DNA from: JBNJFY01 sp051747265
Lineage (GTDB): Bacteria; Bacteroidota; Rhodothermia; Balneolales; Balneolaceae
Assembly: GCA_051747265.1 (NCBI GenBank)
Contig: JBNJFY010000003.1
Location: forward strand, 434,001 to 498,000
Direction: 5' to 3'
DNA length: 64,000 nt
In this document: one piece after another, positions 37,157-44,572 of the stretch
How the letters are laid out: every line of letters begins with the position of its first letter
Position numbering within the stretch: position 1 is the first letter of the stretch
Notes under the pieces: generated by a model
What the model saw: only the letters and a program-made list of their open reading frames with translations
Told to the model about the DNA's origin: nothing
Database searches by the model: none
Position numbers and translations under genes: made by a program

Positions 37157-37963
37157 TTACTCTTCAATAGATGACAGAAAGTGCTGGACAGCTTTTTCAT
37201 ACGAGGCGATCATGCTTGTGGAAAAAGCCTCATGAAGTCGTTTACCTAGCCCAGATCGAAACACTGAGATGTAATTTTCCAGCGTTTTATCGTCGATATC
37301 GTAATACATTATCTGATATCGGTTATTTAGATTTGAGGTCATCGTGGATTCGGCCCGCATACGAAAATTGTTGGTAAACGCATCCACCTGGGTATCAGAA
37401 AATGATTGCTCGGTGTTCAGATGATCATAAGCTTTTATGATTGAGCGGAAGATCAAAACTTGGGAGTCTACCGTAAATTGAGTGAGCTTTTGATTTTCCA
37501 TCAGCGATTTGATCTGCATAGCTCGATTATCCGAGGGACCTTCCTTATCCAATTCATATCGGCGAACCACTTTCTTGCGTAACCCCTGCAGGGTGTTGAA
37601 CTCCTTTTTAGCATCGAGCACAGTATGAATGTTGTCTTTTTGGATCAACGTTAAGCTACTGTCGATGAAGGAGGGAGTTAGTTGCTCACTTAGCTGATCA
37701 TGAAAATATTTTCTTAAGCTGTCCATCTGAAAAGCCGCTTGGAAACTGTTTTGCAAACGAGCGTTTTTTGTGGAATCAAGCTCAAAAGGATTACCAGATA
37801 TTTCGGCGGACATAAAGTCGGCCACATAGGCTAATCTGACTTCACTACCTGACTCAGTAATGAGCGTTTGAAGATTATTACTACTGCTATCGGATTGGGC
37901 CCAAATAGAAATTGGCAACAGAAGCAGGCACAAACCAAATACCCATTGAAATGCGTTACGCAT
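37157..37963 (-). CDS. Exported DUF2059-like helical protein
   Basis: 268 residues with a signal peptide (cleavage near IWAQS). The mature part is all-helical, and its C-terminal half (YDHLNTEQSFSDTQVDAF to YISVFRSGLGKRLHEAFS) resembles DUF2059, a periplasmic domain of unknown function. It lies immediately upstream of the lipoprotein subtilisin in a two-gene operon, so it may be a chaperone, inhibitor or co-factor of that protease; this is inference from position only. Confidence 0.7.
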   Translation of the reverse strand: MRNAFQWVFGLCLLLLPISIWAQSDSSSNNLQTLITESGSEVRLAYVADFMSAEISGNPFELDSTKNARLQNSFQAAFQMDSLRKYFHDQLSEQLTPSFIDSSLTLIQKDNIHTVLDAKKEFNTLQGLRKKVVRRYELDKEGPSDNRAMQIKSLMENQKLTQFTVDSQVLIFRSIIKAYDHLNTEQSFSDTQVDAFTNNFRMRAESTMTSNLNNRYQIMYYDIDDKTLENYISVFRSGLGKRLHEAFSTSMIASYEKAVQHFLSSIEE

Positions 37964-38511
37964 ACGATATAATTTTTAATGATGAATTTGTCCCCGGAGA
38001 TCAGTCTCCATTTCAAACAAAAAATATGTCTGATGTCCCGATGAAAGATCTCCTAAATCAGACACGATCAATATGGTATATACCAATATGAAATGGAGTA
38101 AGCACCTAGTTATTTGAATACCAATATTGATCAATGATTTTAGAAATTCCAGAAAAAAATATAGCAGTTATGTTCTATGAATCATGTCTGATACCTGCAC
38201 AACACTTATTATGGTCGTAAAACAGGAATGAAGAGGGCTTTGCAAAACCTTCCGAAATTTATTCTGTCATGGCAAGATGTAGGAACAATCACCATTTACA
38301 CCATCTAATCAGGGGATTGCCGCACTACGTTCGCAATGACAGGTAGTTTTGCAAAGCCCTCATGAAATGATTAGCAGGCAGTATTTCCAGCATTTATGAT
38401 TCTACTAGTGATGGCCACCCTTGGCTATCTAGTTAAACTCTTTTCATCAAAAACACAGGTAGAGACAATTGCTTTATCGTGAAATCATTTCGCAGTGATG
38501 TTCCCATAGAT
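37964..38511. other. 548-bp intergenic region holding the second MITE-like element
   Basis: Apart from the element at 38233-38361, the region contains the perfect 12-bp palindrome TGGTATATACCA (38074-38085) upstream of the DUF2059-like gene. Right of the element, a short frame from 38398 (MILLVMATLGYLVKLFSS) could be a remnant of a membrane protein, but it is too short to call. Confidence 0.5.
38233..38361 (-). mobile_element. 129-bp MITE-like element, copy 2, with 5-bp target duplication
   Basis: Reverse-complement copy of the element at 18058-18186, identical in length and about 95 percent identical by direct comparison. The 16-bp terminal repeats are perfect and ATGAA flanks both sides (38228-38232 and 38362-38366). 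The duplication differs from that of copy 1, which shows two separate insertion events. Confidence 0.9.
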
Positions 38512-39246
38512 TCAGTTCAGCCACCGGACCACGCGATCAATAACTACATGCGGTATTTTTTGATCATCTTCCATGGAGGGCCTCATCTTAAGGTGTCCTT
38601 TTATCTGCAGAGGCATCTCAGCTCCCGGTTCCGGGGAGTGTTGCAAATAGTATCGTTCAACCTCTAAATATGCTGAATCCATCCACACCGGCCAGCGCTG
38701 TTGTGTAGTTTGCTCCGTAAAGCTCGGAGAATCGGCGTAGTAACGAAATTTTCCGCTCATACTGATCGGCTTTTCCAGTAGGGTAAATGACTCTGTTCGC
38801 GTAATAATCGTTGGATCCTTGGGTCGGATAATTTCTTCCAGATTGTTTAATCGAATCAAGGTATCGGGATGACTGATGAGCCAGTTATGTACCGATTCGG
38901 CTTGTCCATCCAACACCAGTTGATTACCGGTGGGATCCCCGTGGAATACTCCCATATCGGAATAAGTGAGCGGCATTACCCGATTTTGGACGGAAGAGGT
39001 GGTATCGGTTTCTGGTCCCATCCAGAGAAAGAAGAGACTATCCGTGTGTAAGGTCAAAATGATATCGTGGTCCAAGGCAGAACTTCCCTCAAACCGCGCG
39101 GGAAGTTGCCACTTTGATTCACTTGTGGGGTTATCCAGGGTAGATGAACCAGAGCAGTGGAATAAGAATAATGTGGGTAGACCAAGTATGAGGAGTTTTA
39201 TGAAACGCAAAATTGGGGATGATGTTCGATCTTTGATATGGTACAT
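38512..39246 (-). CDS. NlpE-like lipoprotein lacking the conserved cysteines
   Basis: 244 residues with lipobox LFHC. The first half (PARFEGSSALDHDIILTLHTD) and the second half (SMSGKFRYYADSPSFTEQ, LEVERYYLQ, LQIKGHLKMRP) follow the order of E. coli NlpE, the outer-membrane sensor of surface contact and copper stress. The NlpE N-terminal CxxC is replaced by RFEG, and the C-terminal Cys after FT is Gln. It therefore cannot use the disulfide switch of NlpE. The resemblance is from memory of the family pattern and needs a profile search. Confidence 0.6.
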   Translation of the reverse strand: MYHIKDRTSSPILRFIKLLILGLPTLFLFHCSGSSTLDNPTSESKWQLPARFEGSSALDHDIILTLHTDSLFFLWMGPETDTTSSVQNRVMPLTYSDMGVFHGDPTGNQLVLDGQAESVHNWLISHPDTLIRLNNLEEIIRPKDPTIITRTESFTLLEKPISMSGKFRYYADSPSFTEQTTQQRWPVWMDSAYLEVERYYLQHSPEPGAEMPLQIKGHLKMRPSMEDDQKIPHVVIDRVVRWLN

Positions 39247-39298
39247 TTAGACGCTCAAGCTAGTAGTTAATATTTAGTAAACCAACGATTGATTGTTT

Positions 39299-40177
39299 AT
39301 GGAAGAGCCGCTAATGCTGGTCACCGGCTGTACTGGCCAATTGGGACAAGAGTGGATGAACAGTGTGTATCGCCATCAGTGTGTGGGGGTTGGACACAAG
39401 AAAATGGATTTGACCGATCCCAGCTCCATTGCGGATACCCTGGATAAACATCAACCGGATATTGTGATCAACACGGCAGCGTACACGCAAGTAGATCAAG
39501 CCGAGGACGAACCCGAAATAGCCAAAGCGGTGAATGCCGATGGGGTTAAACAACTGGCTAGAGCCTGCAGGGATCGAGGCATATTCCTGGTCCACTATTC
39601 CACCGATTATGTATTCCCGGGAAAGACTGAAGATAAACAGCGTTATCCCAAAGGATATCCCGAAGATGCTCCGGTGGATCCCATCAATGTATATGGAGAA
39701 AGTAAATTAAAGGGCGAGCAATATATCCGGGAACTGATGAATGACTTTTTGATTATTCGGGTATCTTGGCTGTGCGGACAATATGGCTCGAATTTTATTC
39801 GTACGATGCTGAAACTAGGACAGAAACGCGAGGAGCTTTCTGTGGTGAACGATCAATGGGGAAGCCCTACGTTTACGCATCACACTGTGGTGCAGACTAT
39901 CGGTCTCTTGGAGACCGGATCCACCGGAATTTTCCATTGTACCAGTAATGGACTGATTACTTGGTATGAATTGGCCGAATATACCCTGCGGAAAGCGGGT
40001 ATTGATGTGGAGATCAAACCCGTAACTTCGGATGAATTCCCTACCAAGGCGCCACGTCCGGCCTTTTCCAAGTTAGATCCACAAAAAATGTTGAAACGAG
40101 TCAAAGATGGGGAGCTGCCTTGGCGAATGGGTGTAGATCAGCTCTTGCAGGCTTACCTGGATTCATCTATACTTTGA
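39299..40177 (+). CDS. rfbD: dTDP-4-dehydrorhamnose reductase
   Basis: Reduces dTDP-4-dehydro-L-rhamnose with NAD(P)H, the last step of dTDP-L-rhamnose synthesis. The Rossmann motif GCTGQLG lies near the N-terminus, NTAAYTQVDQAEDEP follows, and the catalytic YGESKLKGE (Tyr, Lys) is intact. The start is set at ATG 39299; an in-frame TTG at 39293 adds only two residues. It is first of a rfbD-rfbC-rfbB row. Confidence 0.95.
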   Translation: MEEPLMLVTGCTGQLGQEWMNSVYRHQCVGVGHKKMDLTDPSSIADTLDKHQPDIVINTAAYTQVDQAEDEPEIAKAVNADGVKQLARACRDRGIFLVHYSTDYVFPGKTEDKQRYPKGYPEDAPVDPINVYGESKLKGEQYIRELMNDFLIIRVSWLCGQYGSNFIRTMLKLGQKREELSVVNDQWGSPTFTHHTVVQTIGLLETGSTGIFHCTSNGLITWYELAEYTLRKAGIDVEIKPVTSDEFPTKAPRPAFSKLDPQKMLKRVKDGELPWRMGVDQLLQAYLDSSIL

Positions 40178-40205
40178 GCTGCAAATAGGGATCGGAAATT
40201 CTTTT

Positions 40206-40766
40206 ATGGAAATAATAGACACCAAAATACCCGATGTGAAATTGATCAAACCGGATGTGCACGGTGATGATCGAGGATTTTTTCTGGAGACGTATCGCAA
40301 GAACTTATTTCAGGATCATGGGATAGATACCGAATTCGTGCAAGATAATTGCTCCTACTCACATCAGGGAGCGCTTCGAGGGTTACACTACCAGATCGAA
40401 CAGCCGCAGGCCAAGTTGGTGATGGTGCTTAAGGGAACAGTCTTGGATGTGGCCGTTGATATACGCCGAAATTCACCAACCTTTGGGGAGCATGTTGCTT
40501 TCGAACTCTCCGGCGAAAATAAGCACTTCTTGTATATCCCGGTGGGTTTCGCGCACGGATTCGCGGTGTTAGAGGATGATACCTATTTCCAATATAAGTG
40601 CAGTGACTATTACAATCCCCAGGGAGAACGAGGTATACGGTGGAATGATCCTCAACTAGGGATCGATTGGCCGCTGGAAAATCCCATTTTATCCGGGAAG
40701 GATCAGAATCTGCCTTTACTAAATGATGTGCAGGACAACGATCTGTTTATCTATCCATCGAAGTAA
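40206..40766 (+). CDS. rfbC: dTDP-4-dehydrorhamnose 3,5-epimerase
   Basis: 186 residues of the RmlC cupin family. Core motifs GDDRGFFLETYRK, SHQGALRGLHYQ (catalytic His) and FAHGFAVLEDD are all present. It epimerises C3 and C5 of the keto-sugar made by RfbB, before reduction by RfbD. It lies 28 bp after rfbD and 32 bp before rfbB. Confidence 0.97.
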   Translation: MEIIDTKIPDVKLIKPDVHGDDRGFFLETYRKNLFQDHGIDTEFVQDNCSYSHQGALRGLHYQIEQPQAKLVMVLKGTVLDVAVDIRRNSPTFGEHVAFELSGENKHFLYIPVGFAHGFAVLEDDTYFQYKCSDYYNPQGERGIRWNDPQLGIDWPLENPILSGKDQNLPLLNDVQDNDLFIYPSK

Positions 40767-40798
40767 TTATCATTTAATCATCAGAATTAGAGCGTATT

Positions 40799-41815
40799 AT
40801 GAGTGAAGTGACCCAACGTTGGATCGTAACCGGAGGAGCCGGATTCATTGGTTCCAACCTATTGTTGTATTTGTTTGAGCAATATCCGGAAGCTCAATTT
40901 CTAAACATAGACAAATTGACCTACGCCTCAGATTTGTCCTATCTGGATGATATTTCCGGGTCAGAACGGTATGAATTCAAACAAGTAGATCTGGTGGATC
41001 GTCAAGCCGTACGCAAGACCATTCGAGAGTTTGACCCCACTGGTGTATTTCACTTGGCCGCGGAATCACATGTGGATAATTCCATCGCCGGACCGGAGCC
41101 GTTTATCATGTCCAATGTGGTGGGTACGTTCAATTTGATTGAAGAGTGCCGATTATTTTGGGATGAGGAAGGCGCCCTGGATGAATTCCGCTTCTTGCAC
41201 GTTTCTACTGACGAAGTGTATGGAGAGTTAGGCGATGAAGGATTCTTCAGTGAAACGACTCCTTATGCTCCTAATTCGCCTTACTCGGCTTCTAAAGCAG
41301 GAAGTGATTTTATCGTTCGAGCTTATCACCATACGTATGGGATGAATGTGGTGACTACCAACTGCTCCAATAATTACGGGCCGCATCAGCATGATGAGAA
41401 ACTCATCCCCACGGTTATTCGCAATGCTATCCGCCACAATGATATTCCGGTGTATGGCAAAGGCGATAACGTGAGAGACTGGCTCTACGTCACCGATCAC
41501 TGCAATGCCATTGATCTGGCTTTTCAAGATGGCGAAGCCGGTGAGACCTACATTGTGGGAGGGCATAACGAGTGGAAAAATATCGATCTGGTGAAACTAC
41601 TCTGTGAAATCCTGGACGAAGAAGTAGGTGCGGGACCGGAAGGCGCTTATCAAAATCTGATTACCTTTGTGGAAGATCGCGCCGGGCACGATTTCCGCTA
41701 TGCCATCGATCCTACTAAGATTCAGGAAGAGTTGGGCTGGAAACCCAAACAAAGTTTCCGGGAAAATATTCGAGAGACGGTACAGTGGTATATTGATCGA
41801 TATCAAAAAGGATAG
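40799..41815 (+). CDS. rfbB: dTDP-glucose 4,6-dehydratase
   Basis: 338 residues of the extended SDR family. NAD-binding GGAGFIGSN, the catalytic STDEVYG (Thr, Asp, Glu) and YSASKAGSDF (Tyr, Lys) are intact, as is the C-terminal DRAGHDFRYAIDPTKI. It converts dTDP-glucose to the 4-keto-6-deoxy sugar. The nucleotidyltransferase RfbA that would feed it is not in the window, so it must be elsewhere. Confidence 0.97.
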   Translation: MSEVTQRWIVTGGAGFIGSNLLLYLFEQYPEAQFLNIDKLTYASDLSYLDDISGSERYEFKQVDLVDRQAVRKTIREFDPTGVFHLAAESHVDNSIAGPEPFIMSNVVGTFNLIEECRLFWDEEGALDEFRFLHVSTDEVYGELGDEGFFSETTPYAPNSPYSASKAGSDFIVRAYHHTYGMNVVTTNCSNNYGPHQHDEKLIPTVIRNAIRHNDIPVYGKGDNVRDWLYVTDHCNAIDLAFQDGEAGETYIVGGHNEWKNIDLVKLLCEILDEEVGAGPEGAYQNLITFVEDRAGHDFRYAIDPTKIQEELGWKPKQSFRENIRETVQWYIDRYQKG

Positions 41816-41901
41816 TGAATAGTTCTTATATTGCAACCAAGGATTGATTTCAACATTAAATGATAGTTCGACTTGCTTAATGTTCTTGCAATGAGGTTCT
41901 G

Positions 41902-42078
41902 ATGAAGCGTGTTGTTAATATCGCTCCAAATCATAAAGAAGCGAGAGAATGGGACATCAAACAGGCTATTTCGATGTCACCTAGAGAACGTCAAGCCATC
42001 GCTCTTCAGCTAAAGCGTAAAGTATATGGCGTTCAAAATCCGGACGTCAAGGAAGCTGAACGAAAGAAAAGATTGTAG
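41902..42078 (+). CDS. Small partner protein of a nucleotidyltransferase cassette
   Basis: 58 residues, highly charged: MKRVVNIAPNHKEARE, then ISMSPRERQAIALQLKRKVYG and a basic end. GAGG (41893-41896) lies at correct distance from the ATG. The stop TAG overlaps the GTG of the next gene by one base, indicating translational coupling. Similar short proteins with an MTPEER-like centre precede DUF6036-type nucleotidyltransferases in other genomes, probably as a toxin-antitoxin-like or regulatory pair. It is intact although its partner is damaged. Confidence 0.7.
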   Translation: MKRVVNIAPNHKEAREWDIKQAISMSPRERQAIALQLKRKVYGVQNPDVKEAERKKRL

Positions 42079-42556
42079 TGGCGGATACCTACTTTTCTGA
42101 TGATATCAAGCAGTTCTTGTATTTACTCGACAAATACGAGGTACGTTATTTAATTGTGGGGGGGGAAGCAGTCATTTATTATGGCCATCCTAGAGTGACT
42201 GGAGACATTGATATTTTTTTCGATTTGAAAAAGTCGAATGTTGAAAAAATGTATGATGCACTTAATGATTTTTGGGATAACGATATACCTGGAATAAATA
42301 ACTCAAATGAGCTTAAGTCACCCGGTTACGTTATTCAGTTTGGACTTGCACCCAATAGAATTAACTTGATGAATTCTATTGATGGTGTTGAATTCAATTC
42401 AGCGTGGGAGAGAAAAGTAGTTGAACATTTGGTAATAGAGGATCGAAAAATCCAATTTATTACATAGCAGTTTCTGATCTGATCAAGAATTAAAAGGCAT
42501 CTCAAAGAGGAAAAGATTTGGACGATTTAGCATATCTTGAAAATCTATTGGGATAG
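42078..42556 (+). pseudogene. DUF6036/MNT-like nucleotidyltransferase with broken C-terminus
   Basis: The frame opens with GTG at 42078 and runs 129 codons to a TAG at 42465. The N-terminus has the nucleotidyltransferase pattern YLIVGGEAVIYYGHPR and TGDIDIFFDL (catalytic acidic pair). Immediately after the stop, another frame reads YIAVSDLIKN, a stop, then KASQRGKDLDDLAYLENLLG (ending 42556). That tail is normally fused in such proteins, so one frameshift and one nonsense change have removed about 30 residues. The core may still fold, but the family's C-terminal helix is lost. Confidence 0.7.
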
Positions 42557-42578
42557 ACTCATTACTTATCTGCCTTCT

Positions 42579-43202
42579 TTATAAAACCTTTCGCTTCATA
42601 GGGTCATCTGGAAACTCCTGAAACTCGATCACCGTGTGAAATTCACCATTTTCACCCATGGGATCGATCTCATCGGGGAGGGAGGTTACCAATCGTTGAT
42701 TATAGGGTTCGCCAACTTTTAAATAGGTCTGGTAGTCTTCATCTACCCAACTGATGCGCGTGGTCACCGGATGGAATAGCAGTTTGGGTAACAGTTCATG
42801 TAAAGAGCGATGCCAAATGGGGAAGTGGCATGTGTAACCTAGGTTGGTAAATTGTTCTTCGCGCCATTCACGAATATCGGCGTTGTGCCAGTCTCCGAAA
42901 TAAAGATGTACGGGCTCATCCCCCGAGACTTCCTTTATGGCTTGATCCACCCGTTGTAAATAAATTTCATTCGGACATTGAGAGGGAAGACCCACTTCAA
43001 CCAGATTATCTGCCCCATTCAAATGTTCGTATTGTTCACGCACATCTTTTAGTTCCAGACCTTGATAGGGAATGGATTGATCAGTTTGATCAAATGTGGT
43101 GAGCAGTGAAATTTTTGACTCCGGATGATCTTCAAAAAAGTACAGATAGCTTAAATATGAGTCCTTGCCACCACTCCAGAACAGTATATGCATAAGCTGC
43201 AT
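42579..43202 (-). CDS. PP-loop ATP pyrophosphatase (diphthine--ammonia ligase-like)
   Basis: 207 residues. The N-terminal HILFWSGGKDSYLSYL carries the PP-loop SGGKDS, which binds the ATP phosphates in adenylating amidase-like enzymes (Dph6/MJ0570 type). ADIREWREEQFTNLGY and FPIWHRS match the later motifs of that family. Bacteria have no diphthamide, so the acceptor is unknown. An alternative start Met lies at 43193. No close operon partner is present. Confidence 0.8.
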   Translation of the reverse strand: MQLMHILFWSGGKDSYLSYLYFFEDHPESKISLLTTFDQTDQSIPYQGLELKDVREQYEHLNGADNLVEVGLPSQCPNEIYLQRVDQAIKEVSGDEPVHLYFGDWHNADIREWREEQFTNLGYTCHFPIWHRSLHELLPKLLFHPVTTRISWVDEDYQTYLKVGEPYNQRLVTSLPDEIDPMGENGEFHTVIEFQEFPDDPMKRKVL

Positions 43203-43328
43203 ATTATAGTTTAATTTGATTGGTCCAGGCTTTCAATTACTAGAAAATCCCTTTGATATCAATAAAGCAATGCTTTATTTGAAAATTCGTTGATTAAAAG
43301 GATTTAACATGGAAATGTTATTACTAAG

Positions 43329-43345
43329 TAGTCATGTAATGACTA
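43329..43345. promoter_or_regulatory. 17-bp palindrome (7-3-7) upstream of a lipoprotein gene
   Basis: TAGTCAT-GTA-ATGACTA is perfectly symmetric and lies 90 bp before the lipoprotein start at 43435. It is operator-like in size, but no regulator is adjacent. Confidence 0.3.
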
Positions 43346-43434
43346 ATCTCGCATATCTAAGGCCATAATTTACATCCATCTCGCTAGGGACTTAATTAAA
43401 ATTTTGGCTAACCAACTAACTAAACATCTTTGTT

Positions 43435-43902
43435 ATGATTAATCTTAAACAGTTATTCGTCAATGTAGTATCCTTAATAATAGTAGCTGGTTCAATGATG
43501 GCCTGCAGTAGTACGAATTTGGGGGGATATGATCCCGGTGTTCGTGTTTATGATCATGAATACACTCTTATCAAAGGTTATGTAGAACAAGCCACCAATG
43601 AGAGTAATTTGTGGGCCCGTTCGCGTGATGAGAATAAAGCAGGCACGGAACTGAACATCATTCTGCTGAAAGAAGATATGTTGAAGAAAACCGGGGATGC
43701 TACCTACAGCGAGTCAGGTACTGTGACCGTAACTGATCTCGGAGATGATAAAACCCGTGTAAGAGTGGAAAATCCGGAATATCACTACACCATACCTCAA
43801 TATGATCGGGTGGATTATCAGGAGATGTTGTTCAAAAAAGTGGATGCCATTCTCCAAAAAAACATTGAAAAACGGGACAAGAAAGTGAACGCTCAAAAGT
43901 AG
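43435..43902 (+). CDS. Small lipoprotein of unknown function
   Basis: 155 residues with a lipoprotein signal and lipobox MMAC (Cys24). The mature part is acidic-neutral, with a predicted beta-rich middle (YSESGTVTVTDLGDDKTRVRVE) and a helical basic C-terminus (KNIEKRDKKVNAQK). No family is recognised. The gene stands alone: a 232-bp gap with a palindrome lies upstream and a 95-bp gap separates it from the EVE gene. Confidence 0.75.
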   Translation: MINLKQLFVNVVSLIIVAGSMMACSSTNLGGYDPGVRVYDHEYTLIKGYVEQATNESNLWARSRDENKAGTELNIILLKEDMLKKTGDATYSESGTVTVTDLGDDKTRVRVENPEYHYTIPQYDRVDYQEMLFKKVDAILQKNIEKRDKKVNAQK

Positions 43903-43997
43903 CTTCGGTCGGTTATTCGAAGGGAATGATGAAATCCAGCGTAGCGTTTGCTACCTTCTGAACCGAACCGGATAACTAACTAAAGTTGCAGATATTT

Positions 43998-44486
43998 ATG
44001 AGTGAAGAAAAGCGGGAACGTCGATATTGGTTAATGAAATCAGAACCGTCTGAGTACAGTATCGACGATTTAGAGCGTGACCAAGTAGAACCATGGGATG
44101 GTATTCGAAACTACGAAGCACGCAATAATATGCGAGATGAGATGCAAGTTGGAGACGGCATATTCTTTTATCATTCTCGTGTTAAGCCACCGGTTATTGT
44201 GGGTACTATGAAAGTGGCCAGCGAACCCTATCCCGATCCCACACAGTTTGATCCTGATTCCAAATATTTCGATGAGAAAAGTAGCGAAGAGGATCCCCGA
44301 TGGGAGCTAGTGGATGTCGAATTTGTACAGAAATTCGAAAATCCGGTTACCCGTGAGCAATTAAAGGAAGAACCCGCTTTGGAAGAGATGGTGGTACTCA
44401 ATCGTAGCCGACTATCTATCACACCGGTAACCGAAGCAGAGTGGAAGAAAATCCACGAAATGGCTGGTGTGGAACCGCAGTTGTAA
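43998..44486 (+). CDS. EVE domain protein (modified-base or RNA-binding)
   Basis: 162 residues covering a single EVE domain: RRYWLMKSEPSEYSIDDL, WDGIRNYEARNNMR and FFYHSRVKPPVIVG. The PUA-like fold recognises modified bases in DNA or RNA in characterised members. The start at ATG 43998 is chosen over a TTG at 43986. It is not beside restriction or antiphage genes, so a house-keeping RNA role is as likely as defence. A bidirectional terminator follows. Confidence 0.92.
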   Translation: MSEEKRERRYWLMKSEPSEYSIDDLERDQVEPWDGIRNYEARNNMRDEMQVGDGIFFYHSRVKPPVIVGTMKVASEPYPDPTQFDPDSKYFDEKSSEEDPRWELVDVEFVQKFENPVTREQLKEEPALEEMVVLNRSRLSITPVTEAEWKKIHEMAGVEPQL

Positions 44487-44511
44487 CCTAATTCAAGACA
44501 CTTACCGAACG

Positions 44512-44546
44512 AAAAAAGCGCGAGAATCGATCTTGCGCTTTTTTTA
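44512..44546. terminator. Bidirectional intrinsic terminator
   Basis: AAAAAAGCGC and GCGCTTTTTT, with an extended inner AGA/TCT pairing, form a hairpin between the EVE gene and the convergent M14 peptidase gene. A and T runs on both flanks allow use on either strand. Confidence 0.9.
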
Positions 44547-44572
44547 TGCAAAATGGAGAATTACTATACCAG

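Noticed and set aside
42579..43202. True diphthine--ammonia ligase assignment
   Set aside because: The PP-loop family match is good, but diphthamide is not made in bacteria, so only a related ATP pyrophosphatase role is claimed.
43998..44486. EVE protein as part of a defence island
   Set aside because: No restriction, methylase or other defence gene is adjacent.
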